Below the pieces are notes generated by a model. The model saw nothing but the letters and a program-made list of their open reading frames with translations, was not told the DNA's origin and searched no databases. A stretch of 64,000 nucleotides of DNA from positions 3,348,001-3,412,000 of the forward strand of contig OZ252103.1 in NCBI GenBank assembly GCA_965248395.1. The letters run 5' to 3'. The stretch is from JAAXHH01 sp965248395 (lineage in GTDB: Bacteria > JAAXHH01). Shown piece by piece: positions 1 through 8,299 of this stretch; positions within the stretch are counted from its first letter, which is position 1; each line of letters begins with the position of its first letter. The translations under genes and the position numbers were made by a program.

Positions 1-248
1 ATTCGTCCCTGCCCAACCTGAGCGACGAAATCCGCTGGAGCTTCGACCTGCGGTACAACCCGATCGGACAGCCAACGGGACGGGGCGCCTTCCCGGGCTT
101 CGTCGCGCGCAGCCGCGCCCACCCGGAGCAGGTCCTCACCGACCCCGGCGCCTGGCACCAGATGTGGCAGGACGCCCGGGACCATCTCGCCCGCAACGAA
201 GACCCGGCTTTCAACCGCTGGAGCAAGGACCATCCCGTCTGCGCGTAA
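1..248 (+). CDS. Phytanoyl-CoA dioxygenase family protein, C-terminal fragment
   Basis: The reading frame is open from base 3 to a TAA at 246-248 and has no start in the window, so this is the last 81 residues of a gene that begins upstream. The residues NLSDEIRWSFDLRYNP, followed by GQPTGRGAFPGFVARSR and then PGAWHQMWQDARDHLA, match the C-terminal strand and tail of bacterial PhyH-family Fe(II)/2-oxoglutarate dioxygenases. The SFDLRYNP segment carries the arginine that usually binds 2-oxoglutarate. The HxD iron ligands lie outside the window. The substrate cannot be told. Two further PhyH genes occur at 43.5 and 50.8 kb. Confidence 0.75.
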   Translation, partial: SSLPNLSDEIRWSFDLRYNPIGQPTGRGAFPGFVARSRAHPEQVLTDPGAWHQMWQDARDHLARNEDPAFNRWSKDHPVCA

Positions 249-317
249 GGGGACAGCGCGGCAGGATACGTCCACATCGTCGACGTAAAACCATAGAGGC
301 CTTAGACCCGCGGCGTT

Positions 318-1172
318 TCACCGAAAACGCACACCCGCCTTCGCGGCGGAATCGTGCAGGAATCGCCTGACCTCCGCCACCTGCCCGTAGTCGGACAGGT
401 GTTCGACGACCAGGCACGTCCATTCCGGCAGCGACTCCGCGCGGCGCAGCAGGCGTACGTAGTCCAGCACGCCCTGACCGGCGGGCTGTTCTTCAAGATG
501 GACGATGAGCGGCACGTCCCGGGCTGCCGCGTCCTTGGCGTGGACGTTCACGATCCGGCTGCCCAGTCGGTCGAAAGCGTCGTCAATAAAGGCGCCAGAG
601 CGGTACAGGGAAAGGGGATCCAGGATGTTGGCCGGATCAAAGTTGATACCTACGCCCGGATGGTCGATCTCCCCGACCATCATCGCGGCCCGGTCCACGG
701 TGGACAGGATCGTCATCAGCGACATCTCCGGCGCGATGGCCACCCCATGGTCCGCGGCGAATGGCGCGATCTCCGCGAGTGCCGAGATGAGTCGCTTCAG
801 CACCGCTTCCTCGTGATTCTCCGGATGGGGATACCAGGAGTTCGCGGGGTGCATGCCGCCGGCCTCCGTCAGAAGCACTCGGCATCCGAGGGCTGCGGCA
901 AGGGGAACCCGATCCCGCAGGAACTGCAGATGAGCCGCAGATACTTCTGGATCCGGACGCACGAGGGGAGTTTCGACACTCCAGACCTGGCCGATGGAAA
1001 CCCCTTCCCCTTCCAGCGTTTCGCGGATCCTGCGGCACGCGGCCTTATTTACGGACACGGCAGGTTCCAGGTCCACGCCGATGACCTCGAAACCCAGTTC
1101 CCTGACCCACTTGGCCGTACCCGGTGTAATCCGGTTCAGGGGCGGTACGAAACTATCCAGACAGAGTCGCAT
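318..1172 (-). CDS. Sugar phosphate isomerase/epimerase (xylose isomerase-like TIM barrel)
   Basis: This is a 284-residue protein of the AP-endonuclease-2/xylose-isomerase-like TIM-barrel family. It starts MRLCLDSFVPPL, has the barrel strands ending in acidic or His residues (GVDLEP, LLTEAGG, IAPEMS, VGINFDPANI, NVHAKDA, VVEHL), and is of normal family length. The Glu/Asp/His set at strand ends (EAG, EMS, DPAN, HAKD, EHL) fits a divalent-metal site that isomerises or epimerises a ketose-type sugar. The gene faces away from the methyltransferase at 1342 across an AT-rich gap. Its substrate is not deducible, and such genes commonly sit in scattered carbohydrate catabolic loci in these lineages. 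Confidence 0.8.
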   Translation of the reverse strand: MRLCLDSFVPPLNRITPGTAKWVRELGFEVIGVDLEPAVSVNKAACRRIRETLEGEGVSIGQVWSVETPLVRPDPEVSAAHLQFLRDRVPLAAALGCRVLLTEAGGMHPANSWYPHPENHEEAVLKRLISALAEIAPFAADHGVAIAPEMSLMTILSTVDRAAMMVGEIDHPGVGINFDPANILDPLSLYRSGAFIDDAFDRLGSRIVNVHAKDAAARDVPLIVHLEEQPAGQGVLDYVRLLRRAESLPEWTCLVVEHLSDYGQVAEVRRFLHDSAAKAGVRFR

Positions 1173-1250
1173 AGGTGATTTGAATAGGAAAGATAACCTG
1201 TATATTATGATTTACTTACGAAATATCTCAGGCACTGCCGATTGAAGAAA

Positions 1251-1280
1251 TTGACACCTGTGAATGTAATTTCATATATA
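1251..1280 (+). promoter_or_regulatory. Sigma-70-type promoter for the methyltransferase
   Basis: A perfect TTGACA at 1251-1256 is followed after 18 bases by TATATA at 1275-1280, 62 bases before the ATG at 1342. The surrounding 1180-1341 gap is distinctly AT-rich. No operator is obvious. Confidence 0.5.
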
Positions 1281-1341
1281 TGTATATTCGAGAGAAATAA
1301 ACACAAGACGATCCTTCTTTGGTGGATATAAACTGAAATGC

Positions 1342-1983
1342 ATGCCCATGAGCAGTAAGAACTTTTTTGACCGCGTTGCCCAGGACTGGGACGAAATGCG
1401 AGAAAGTTATTATTCCGATGACGTCAGGGAAAGCGCCCTGGCTGTCGCTGCAGTCCAAAAAGGCAACGTCGCCGCTGACATTGGCGCCGGTACAGGATTT
1501 ATCTCTCATGGTCTGATTCAGGAAGGGCTAAGGGTCATTGCGGTCGATCAGTCTGAATTGATCCTGAATGAAATGAAGAGAAAGTATGCGGGCATCAACA
1601 TTATCGACTATCGCGTTGGAAATGCTCAGGACCTGCCCATTCACGATGAAACGGTTGACTATGCTTTTGCAAACATGTGTCTTCACCATGTTGAATCTCC
1701 TTCAGAAGCCATCGTAGAAATGGTCAGAATCCTGAAACCCTCAGGAAAGCTGGTGATCACGGACGTGGATGAACACGAATTTGACTTCCTGCGTGAAGAA
1801 CACCATGACCGCTGGATGGGTTTCAAACGAAAAGATATCGAGAAATGGTTTCAGGAGGCGGGACTGGCAGACATAGGTGTCGACAGCATCGGTACCTGTT
1901 GTGAAGTGCGGTCGAGATGTGGCGACGAGTTCGCCAGTATCGGGATATTCGTGGCTTCGGGTGAGAAACGCGCACTTTTTTAG
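1342..1983 (+). CDS. Class I SAM-dependent methyltransferase
   Basis: This 213-residue methyltransferase has the SAM-binding motif I ADIGAGTGFIS, the acidic end of strand 2 (VIAVDQSE), motif II-like NAQDLPI, and the post-motif DYAFANMCLHHVESP typical of UbiE/Methyltransf_11 enzymes. The C-terminal part (WMGFKRKDIEKWFQEAGL) resembles the family in which such domains follow ArsR-type regulators, but no HTH domain is fused here. The acceptor substrate is unknown. Base composition is lower in GC than the flanking genes and codon use is more AT-rich, which suggests horizontal acquisition. An alternative start is the ATG two codons downstream at 1348. The frame closes with TAG just before the next gene. 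Confidence 0.85.
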   Translation: MPMSSKNFFDRVAQDWDEMRESYYSDDVRESALAVAAVQKGNVAADIGAGTGFISHGLIQEGLRVIAVDQSELILNEMKRKYAGINIIDYRVGNAQDLPIHDETVDYAFANMCLHHVESPSEAIVEMVRILKPSGKLVITDVDEHEFDFLREEHHDRWMGFKRKDIEKWFQEAGLADIGVDSIGTCCEVRSRCGDEFASIGIFVASGEKRALF

Positions 1984-2022
1984 AAATCGTCTATCGATGG
2001 GAATCAGAAATTTCCTAAACCG

Positions 2023-3900
2023 TTGAAATTGCTATACCAGGACAATCCGTTGCATCCCACGACCGAACATATCCCCATAGTCGTCTGTCCCGACCACAAG
2101 GCGCTGTCACGAACGGTCGCCCGGGAAGTCGTCGATTACACCCGGGGCCGGGCCGAGGCGGGTGAATTGGCCGTGCTGGGGCTTTGTACGGGCTCCACGC
2201 CCATCGGCGTGTATGCCGAGTTGATCGCTTTGCACCAGGGCGGCGTCAGTTTCGAAAACGTCGTCGCCTTCAGTCTCGACGAGTATTATCCCATGTCGCG
2301 GCAGTCGCCCCAGAGCTACCACCGCTACATGCGGGAGAACCTCTTCGACCATGTGGACATTCCCGATGACCAGATCTTCAATCCCCTGGGAGATCTGTCT
2401 CCCGATAAGATCGAAGCGCACTGTGCGTGGTACGAGGAACGCATCCGGGAAGTGGGCGGCATCGGCATCCAGCTCCTGGGCATCGGCCGCACCGGCCATA
2501 TCGGTTTTAATGAACCCGGTTCGCTGCACGACACGCGGACCCGGCTGATCCGGCTGGACGAGATCACGCGCAAGGACGCGGCCTCCGATTTCTACGGCGA
2601 GGAGAACGTGCCTATCGAGGCCGTGACCATGGGCGTCGGCACCATCCTCGACGCGGAGCGCATCATCCTCATGGCCACGGGCGAACACAAGGCCCTCATC
2701 GTCCGGCAGGCGGTCGAAGGCGAGGTGAGTCCCCTCGTCGCGGCCAGCTACCTGCAGAACCATCCGAACGCGACGGTCTTCATCGATCCGGCCGCTTCGA
2801 GCGAACTTACCCGCGTCAAGCGGCCCTGGCTGAACAACCACGCGGTGGAATGGACCGACCAGCTATCGCAGCGGGCCGTGCTCTGGCTGTGCGAACAGGC
2901 GGAGAAGCCTGTGCTGCACCTGCAACGTCGCGATTACAACGCCCATGACCTCTACTCCCTGGTCGACGCGGTACCGTCCGTCGACGAACTCAACCGGAAG
3001 ACCTTCGACGCGGTCCGCGCCAAGATATACGGCCGCCAGGACCTGTTTACCAATAAGCGGTGTATCTGCTTCTCGCCCCACCCGGACGACGACGTCATCT
3101 CCATGGGCGGAACGCTGCTTCGGCTGTCCGGAGTCGGCAACGACGTGACCATCGCCTACATGACGAGCGGAAACATCGCCGTCTTCGACGAGGACGTGAA
3201 GCGGCTGATCGACTTCATCGGGTTGACCTTCCGCGACCTGGGATGTCCCCACGAACGGTTCGACGGCATCGTACAGACCGCCCGGACCTTCCTCAAGAAG
3301 AAGCAGGCGGGACAGGTCGACATCCCCGAGGTCCAGATCATCAAGACCAATATCCGCCGCTCCGAGGCCATCGCGGCGGCTTCGACGCTGGATATCCCCC
3401 CGGAAAAGACCCGTTTCCTGGACCTGCCCTTCTACAAGACGGGACAGGTGAAGAAGAACCCCATCGGCGAAGAGGACGTGTCCATCGTACTGGACATGCT
3501 TAACGACGTCCGCCCGGAGGTCGTCTTCGTCGCCGGAGACCTTTCAGACCCCCACGGCACCCACCGCGTGTGCAAGGAAGTCATCGACCAGGCCCTCGAC
3601 GTCTACGACCGGACCGAACCGGAAGTGTGGCTCTACCGGGGCGCCTGGCAGGAGTGGGAAGTGGACGAGGTGGACGTGTTCATCCCCCTTTCCTACGAAG
3701 ACCTCCAGCGCAAGATCCAGGCCATCTTCCGGCACGAATCCCAGAAGGACACCGCCATGTTTCCGGGCGCCTACGACGACCGCGAGTTCTGGGAGCGGGT
3801 GCAGGACCGGAACACCCATACGGCCCGGCGCCTGGACAAGCTGGGATTCCCCCAGTACTACGCCATGGAAGCCTTCGTGCTGGAACGCGGCGGGTCGTGA
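2023..3900 (+). CDS. nagB: Glucosamine-6-phosphate deaminase / PIG-L deacetylase fusion
   Basis: This 625-residue protein has two domains. Residues about 15-275 are a NagB domain (GLCTGSTPIGVY, the FSLDEYYPMS strand, and GIGRTGHIGFNEPGS with the catalytic region), which converts glucosamine-6-phosphate to fructose-6-phosphate and ammonia. Residues about 345-615 are a PIG-L/LmbE deacetylase with the zinc motif HPDDD (His353, Asp355, Asp356) and the distal DPHGTH (His511, His514). The pairing suggests sequential deacetylation and deamination of an amino sugar. This two-domain arrangement is known in other bacteria, notably Bacteroidetes. The first usable start is TTG at 2023, because no ATG or GTG lies between it and the in-frame TAG of the previous gene at 1981-1983. 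The stop codon lies within a 26-base repeat. Confidence 0.9.
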   Translation: MKLLYQDNPLHPTTEHIPIVVCPDHKALSRTVAREVVDYTRGRAEAGELAVLGLCTGSTPIGVYAELIALHQGGVSFENVVAFSLDEYYPMSRQSPQSYHRYMRENLFDHVDIPDDQIFNPLGDLSPDKIEAHCAWYEERIREVGGIGIQLLGIGRTGHIGFNEPGSLHDTRTRLIRLDEITRKDAASDFYGEENVPIEAVTMGVGTILDAERIILMATGEHKALIVRQAVEGEVSPLVAASYLQNHPNATVFIDPAASSELTRVKRPWLNNHAVEWTDQLSQRAVLWLCEQAEKPVLHLQRRDYNAHDLYSLVDAVPSVDELNRKTFDAVRAKIYGRQDLFTNKRCICFSPHPDDDVISMGGTLLRLSGVGNDVTIAYMTSGNIAVFDEDVKRLIDFIGLTFRDLGCPHERFDGIVQTARTFLKKKQAGQVDIPEVQIIKTNIRRSEAIAAASTLDIPPEKTRFLDLPFYKTGQVKKNPIGEEDVSIVLDMLNDVRPEVVFVAGDLSDPHGTHRVCKEVIDQALDVYDRTEPEVWLYRGAWQEWEVDEVDVFIPLSYEDLQRKIQAIFRHESQKDTAMFPGAYDDREFWERVQDRNTHTARRLDKLGFPQYYAMEAFVLERGGS

Positions 3901-3968
3901 TGTTCGGGAAGCCGTTTCGGCGATTATGTCGGGTAGCCGCGCCGGGTCGTGATGTTCGGGAAGCCGTT
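3891..3968. repeat. Perfect 26-bp direct repeat, two copies
   Basis: The 26 bases at 3891-3916 recur identically at 3943-3968 (period 52). The core is GGTCGTGATGTTCGGGAAGC. The first copy contains the stop codon of the NagB/PIG-L gene, so the array looks like a local duplication of the gene end. A third partial echo (GGTCGTGAT) follows at 3971. No function is evident. Confidence 0.9.
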
Positions 3969-4151
3969 ACGGTCGTGATTTCCGATGGCACACCTCCTCG
4001 AAAAGCTGTTGCTCTCCAAACTTCGAATCCATTATATTAGTCGGTCTTTACGAAACGGCGCCGCACAGGGCCTCGAAGGGCTCTATAACGGTGGAGACGT
4101 CGCACGGGCATTGATACATTAACCGGGATTCCGGGATCATCGGAGGCTGAT

Positions 4152-5099
4152 GTGCGCATAGCGGTATTCGGTACAGGCGGTGTAGGCGGCTACTACGGGG
4201 GAAGACTCGCAGAGGCGGGAGAAGAAGTCGTGTTCATCGCACGCGGCCCGCACCTGGATGCGTTGCGTAAGAGCGGCCTCCGCGTGGAAAGCACGAAGGG
4301 CGATTTCAACCTGCCTTCGGTCGAGGCGACGGGTGATCCCAAAGAGGCTGGCGACGTGGACGTCGTCATGCTGTGCGTCAAGTGCTGGCAGGTACCCGAT
4401 GCCATCGAGGGGCTCAGGCCGCTGCTCGGACCGAACACCTGCGTGCTGCCCATGGAAAACGGGGTGGAAACCCCGGAGCAACTGGCCGGTGAGTTCGGGT
4501 GGCGCCACGTACTCGGCGGCGTCTGCGGGATCGTCTCGTTTATCGCCGAGCCGGGTCTCATCCGCCACGTCGCCTACGAACCCTTCGTCAATTTCGGCGA
4601 ATGGGACAACAGCAAAAGCGAACGGGTCGATAGGTTGCGTGCGGCCTTTGAGCGCGCGAAGGGGCTCATTGTAGATACACCGGCCGACATCCAGGCCGCC
4701 ATGTGGCGCAAGTACATCCTCATTGCCTCGTGGAGCGGGATCGGAGCCATTACCCGCGCGCCTATCGGCGTGGTCCGCAGCCAGCCCGGCACGCGACGAC
4801 TCCTCGAGACGGCCATGGAGGAAATCCAGCAGGTGGCCACCGCCCAGGGAGTCAGCCTGCCCGATGACATCGTGGCTCGTACCCTGGCCATCCTGGACAG
4901 CGTCGAATACGGAGGGACCGCCTCCATGCAGCGGGACGTCATGGAAGGCCGGTACTCGGAACTGGAAGCCCAGACCGGCGCCCTGGTCCGCATGGGCGAG
5001 GAAGCGGGTGTGCCCACTCCGGTGAACAAGTTGATCTACCACGCCCTGCGGCCAATGGAGCTTCGCACCCGCGGGCAGGTGTCCTTTGAGGCGCCCTGA
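4152..5099 (+). CDS. panE: 2-dehydropantoate 2-reductase family (ApbA/PanE)
   Basis: This is a 315-residue ketopantoate-reductase-type NADPH oxidoreductase. The N-terminal Rossmann fold starts at residue 1 with RIAVFGTGGVGGYYGGRL, followed by VMLCVKCWQ and the PMENGVETPE strand with the Asn typical of the family. The helical C-terminal domain contains the catalytic Lys region (WRKYILIASWSGIGAITR) and the end motif DVMEGRYSELEAQTG. The expected reaction is ketopantoate to pantoate for CoA synthesis, but many paralogues reduce other 2-oxo acids. The GTG start at 4152 is preceded by GGAGG at 4142-4146. It lies 43 bases upstream of the homocysteine methyltransferase gene and could be co-transcribed. 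Confidence 0.85.
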   Translation: MRIAVFGTGGVGGYYGGRLAEAGEEVVFIARGPHLDALRKSGLRVESTKGDFNLPSVEATGDPKEAGDVDVVMLCVKCWQVPDAIEGLRPLLGPNTCVLPMENGVETPEQLAGEFGWRHVLGGVCGIVSFIAEPGLIRHVAYEPFVNFGEWDNSKSERVDRLRAAFERAKGLIVDTPADIQAAMWRKYILIASWSGIGAITRAPIGVVRSQPGTRRLLETAMEEIQQVATAQGVSLPDDIVARTLAILDSVEYGGTASMQRDVMEGRYSELEAQTGALVRMGEEAGVPTPVNKLIYHALRPMELRTRGQVSFEAP

Positions 5100-5142
5100 G
5101 TCGCAACGTGTGCGAACCGGTCCGACCGCGGGAGAATCCTGC

Positions 5143-6144
5143 ATGAAACCCTTTCTTGAACGCATAGCGGAGGAACGTCCGCTCCTGTACGACGGGGGCT
5201 TCGGCACCGAACTCTTCGTCCGGGGCATCGAACTGGCCAACAGCGCCCTGGCCAACGAATTGTACCCCGACATTGTCAGGGACATCCATTACGATTATAT
5301 TGAAGCAGGCTCCAAAGCGATCGGTACCAACACCTTCGTGGCGTCGTACCCCCATCTCGAAATGGCGGGGAAGGACGCCTCCGAGTCCGATGGACTGATC
5401 CGGCTTTCCGTAGAACACGCCCGGAACGCTATTGAACGCAGCGGCAGGGAGGTGTACCTCGCCGGTTCCATCGGTCCGCTGCCGGGCGCCATCGAGGCCG
5501 ATAGCGGCGACACGGAATTCGGCATTGCGAACAGCATCGCCCGGGACGCCCACGAGCGCGTCGGCACGACGCTGGCGGAGGGCGGCGTGGATTTCTTCTG
5601 CGTCGAGACCATGTTTTCCGCCAAAGAGGCGGCTCTTGCCGTGAACGAGCTGAGGCAGTTCGGACTTCCGATCGCCGTGAACCTGACGTACAAGTACACG
5701 AAGGACCGATCCACGGGCGAGGTCATCTACAAGACGGACTGGGGCCATTCGGCGGCGGATCTCCTGCAGATCCTCGCGGGCGGCACGCAGTCCGAAGGAC
5801 GCGACCTGCTCGAGCACGTGCAGATCGTCGGCTTGAATTGCGGTGCGGAATCTCGGCGCGACGAGCACACGGGGATGCCCTACGCCATAACCGGTATAGG
5901 CCAGTTGAAGCGCGCCATGGAAACCAGGCTGGAGACGCCGAAGCGGATGATGGCCTACCCGAACGCCGGGAAAGCTCGTCTGGACAAACAGCACCGGACC
6001 TATTACGCAAACACCCCGGAGGAAATGGCTGCCTTCGTGCCGGAACTCCTCGAGGCCGGCGCCTACTTTATCGGCGGGTGTTGCGGCACGGGCGTCGCCC
6101 ACATCCGGACCTTTCGCGAGGCAATGGAACGGGTGGCGTCGTGA
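5143..6144 (+). CDS. Homocysteine S-methyltransferase family protein
   Basis: This 333-residue protein of the S-methyl_trans (Pfam PF02574) family transfers methyl groups to homocysteine or a related thiol through a zinc bound by three cysteines. The predicted zinc ligands are Cys233 in VGLNC and Cys313-Cys314 in GGCCGTG. The N-terminal barrel signature LYDGGFGTELFVRG is also present. The start ATG at 5143 is preceded by GGAG at 5131; an upstream in-frame start at 5086 would overlap panE and lacks support. It is the first gene of a one-carbon/corrinoid cluster running to 11.1 kb. It may use methylated amino compounds or S-methylmethionine-like donors; the donor is not visible. Confidence 0.85.
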   Translation: MKPFLERIAEERPLLYDGGFGTELFVRGIELANSALANELYPDIVRDIHYDYIEAGSKAIGTNTFVASYPHLEMAGKDASESDGLIRLSVEHARNAIERSGREVYLAGSIGPLPGAIEADSGDTEFGIANSIARDAHERVGTTLAEGGVDFFCVETMFSAKEAALAVNELRQFGLPIAVNLTYKYTKDRSTGEVIYKTDWGHSAADLLQILAGGTQSEGRDLLEHVQIVGLNCGAESRRDEHTGMPYAITGIGQLKRAMETRLETPKRMMAYPNAGKARLDKQHRTYYANTPEEMAAFVPELLEAGAYFIGGCCGTGVAHIRTFREAMERVAS

Positions 6145-6161
6145 GGACAGGAACAGTCGGC

Positions 6162-6431
6162 ATGGCGTTGTACCAGGTACTGTACTGGCGTGATATCCCG
6201 GCGCAGGTTCGCGTCTATGGAGGCCGGCGCCCCCTGTCCCGCCAGATGCCCGACTGGTTCCAACAGGAAATCGACCGTGTGGCCATGCGGGACGGGCTTA
6301 CCGGTACCGATGCCTACCTGGACGAGTGGCACTGGTCCGAAAAGCAGGAATGGACCGGTGAAGGACAAGAGATTGAAGAAGTCGCGAAAGCCGTGCTGAA
6401 GAAGCTCGGAGACGAATACGACAAGGGATGA
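6162..6431 (+). CDS. Small 'virulence factor' family protein
   Basis: This 89-residue soluble protein matches my recollection of the misnamed Virulence_fact family (PF13769), with YQVLYWRDIPAQVRVYGG followed by the QMPDWFQQEIDRVAM helix and the WHWSEKQE segment. The family is uncharacterised. In marine proteobacteria it is found beside corrinoid methyltransferase genes, as here, so a role in cobalamin-dependent methyl transfer rather than virulence is the reasonable inference. The start is ATG 6162; a GTG at 6141 overlapping the previous stop is a possible alternative. No signal peptide, membrane segment or cysteine cluster is seen. Confidence 0.75.
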   Translation: MALYQVLYWRDIPAQVRVYGGRRPLSRQMPDWFQQEIDRVAMRDGLTGTDAYLDEWHWSEKQEWTGEGQEIEEVAKAVLKKLGDEYDKG

Positions 6432-6501
6432 ACAAGGATGCGCGTGCGTCCATTGCGGAAGACGGGCTGCACCGTGGTCCGGCATTGGCAGGGTAATCAA
6501 C

Positions 6502-7140
6502 ATGGGTCAGACGGTAAACTTAGGCAGGCGCATCGAACTGGTTCCACTGGATCCCCACTTCGGGGACATTTCGATCGCCCTGTACCGCCAGCAGGATGAC
6601 GCGGGGCCGGTCTACGAGGTGCACACCTACAGCCGCAGGCAAGGCGTCGAAGGCCGGATCGCCTCGGTGGTGAAGGCGATGGAAGTGCTGGGCGGGATGA
6701 AACGGGACGCCGACGGATACCTGCGGTTCCCCTGCGGCCACGACCACAACATGGCGGTCAAGCGCGTTTTCCTCGAAGCATGCAAACCGGATCCCGCGGA
6801 TCCCGTCGAACCCCGTCCCCTGCAGATCCTGGACAGGAAATCGGGCCTGCAGATCCTGGTGCTGAGCGAAGGTGCCGGGGAGTACCGCGTCACGGCCCAG
6901 GGCGAGGGACAAGACAGGGATCGGCGCATTTCCTTTATCGCGGGCGGCCTGATGAAACTGGGAGAGATGAACGAGGTGAGCGGGACACTTGACAGGGTGG
7001 TCTTTCCTTGCGCACACCTCCACGACGCGATGATCGGACTGTTGCTGGTTCGCGCGCCGAACGTGCGTGCCGTCCTGCGCGAACAGGAATCCGTCGCGAA
7101 CCGCGGCGTGCTGGCGGCGCCCAGTCAGCAGGACGGATGA
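6502..7140 (+). CDS. Uncharacterised protein with two tandem FPCxHxH domains
   Basis: I do not recognise this 212-residue protein. It consists of two copies of one domain of about 85-90 residues. The first ends RFPCGHDHNMAVKRVFLEA (about residues 75-93) and the second ends VVFPCAHLHDAMIGLLLVR (about 169-187). Each is preceded by a matching helix-forming stretch (RIASVVKAMEVLGGM and ISFIAGGLMKLGEM). The shared FPCxHxH motif, one Cys and two His per copy, could bind a metal or a cofactor. It is embedded in the corrinoid cluster between the small 'virulence factor' gene and the MtaA-like gene, so a role in corrinoid methyl transfer or cofactor handling is inferred from context only. The ATG at 6502 is preceded by AGGG. 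Confidence 0.7.
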   Translation: MGQTVNLGRRIELVPLDPHFGDISIALYRQQDDAGPVYEVHTYSRRQGVEGRIASVVKAMEVLGGMKRDADGYLRFPCGHDHNMAVKRVFLEACKPDPADPVEPRPLQILDRKSGLQILVLSEGAGEYRVTAQGEGQDRDRRISFIAGGLMKLGEMNEVSGTLDRVVFPCAHLHDAMIGLLLVRAPNVRAVLREQESVANRGVLAAPSQQDG

Positions 7141-7150
7141 TCCTCGACCG

Positions 7151-7207
7151 GAAGGTCCGATGAACAACGGAACGAAAAGGACCTCTCAAGATGAAGGTCC
7201 GATGAAC
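7151..7207. repeat. 15-bp direct repeat in an intergenic leader
   Basis: GAAGGTCCGATGAAC occurs at 7151-7165 and again at 7193-7207, in the gap before the MtaA-like gene. It resembles the other short intergenic duplications at 3.9 and 9.1 kb. Confidence 0.7.
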
Positions 7208-7230
7208 GCGCGATCGATAAGGAGGCAGTC

Positions 7231-8274
7231 ATGAACGCCAGTGTCACCAAGCCGATGAAGGGCCGGGAACGGGTGCTGGCCGCCCTCAGGCGGGAGCCCG
7301 TCGACCGTACGCCCGTCTGCAATCCTACATCCGTCGCCACGGTGGAACTGATGGACCTCGTCGACGCCCCCTTTCCGGACGCCAACCGCGACCCGGAACT
7401 GATGGCCCGTCTTGCCGCCACCGGGTACACGGAGCTGGGCTTCGACACGATCATGCCGGTCTTCACCATCATCCAGGAGTCCTCCGCACTGGGCTGCAAG
7501 ATCCAATGGGAGCAGAAGGACAACTGGCCCACGGTCAAGATGCGCGAGCCTATCTGGGAAGACGTGGACGATATCGCCATCCCCTCGGATTTCCTGACGC
7601 ACCCGGACACGAAGTGCGTGCTCGACGCAATCAGCCTGCTCAAGAAGGAATACGGCGACGAGGTGGCGATCATCGGCAAGACCATGGGGCCCTGGTCCCT
7701 GGGCTACCATTGCTTCGGCGTGGAGCCCTTCCTGCTCATGTCCCTCGACGACCCGGGCAAGACCCACCTCGCCCTCGACCGCATGAAGGAGGCCACGGTG
7801 GAGTTCGGCATCGCGCAGATCGAGGCCGGGGCGGACGCCCTGACCCTGCCCGACCACGCCACGGGCGACCTGGTGAGCGGCGAATATTACCGGCGGTTCC
7901 TGCGGGACCTGCACATCGAACTGGCCGAACGGATACCCATCCCCCTGATCATGCACATCTGCGGACGTACCGTGGACCGCATGGGATTCATAGCCGAGAC
8001 CGGCTTCGCGGCCTTTCACTACGATTCGAAGAACAAGCCCCAGGAGTCCATGGAGGCCGTGGACGGCAGGATCTCGCTCGTGGGCAACATCAACAATCCC
8101 GAGACGCTTTTCGCACGGGGGCCCGAAGAGGTGCGCGAGGAAGTGCACCGCAACCTGGAGCACGGCGTGCAACTCGTGGGACCGGAATGCGCGGTACCCC
8201 TGCAGGCGTCCATTGAGAATCTGAAGGAAATCCCCCAGGCCGTGAAGGATTGGCACAAAGCCCACGCGGCGTGA
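7231..8274 (+). CDS. MtaA/CmuA-type (uroporphyrinogen decarboxylase family) corrinoid methyltransferase
   Basis: This 347-residue enzyme of the UroD superfamily belongs to the branch that moves methyl groups between a corrinoid protein and a thiol or another acceptor. Predicted zinc ligands in the H-x-C...C pattern are His242 and Cys244 (MHICGRT) and Cys320 (GPECAVPL). The opening GRERVLAALRREPVDRTPV is typical of MtaA/MtbA relatives, and the heme-pathway UroD residues are absent. A strong GGAGG lies before the ATG at 7231. The corrinoid protein gene follows 25 bases later, so the two products very probably act together. The natural substrate is not identifiable from sequence. Confidence 0.88.
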   Translation: MNASVTKPMKGRERVLAALRREPVDRTPVCNPTSVATVELMDLVDAPFPDANRDPELMARLAATGYTELGFDTIMPVFTIIQESSALGCKIQWEQKDNWPTVKMREPIWEDVDDIAIPSDFLTHPDTKCVLDAISLLKKEYGDEVAIIGKTMGPWSLGYHCFGVEPFLLMSLDDPGKTHLALDRMKEATVEFGIAQIEAGADALTLPDHATGDLVSGEYYRRFLRDLHIELAERIPIPLIMHICGRTVDRMGFIAETGFAAFHYDSKNKPQESMEAVDGRISLVGNINNPETLFARGPEEVREEVHRNLEHGVQLVGPECAVPLQASIENLKEIPQAVKDWHKAHAA

Positions 8275-8299
8275 TAAAGGGAGGACCGGACGGGAGAGC

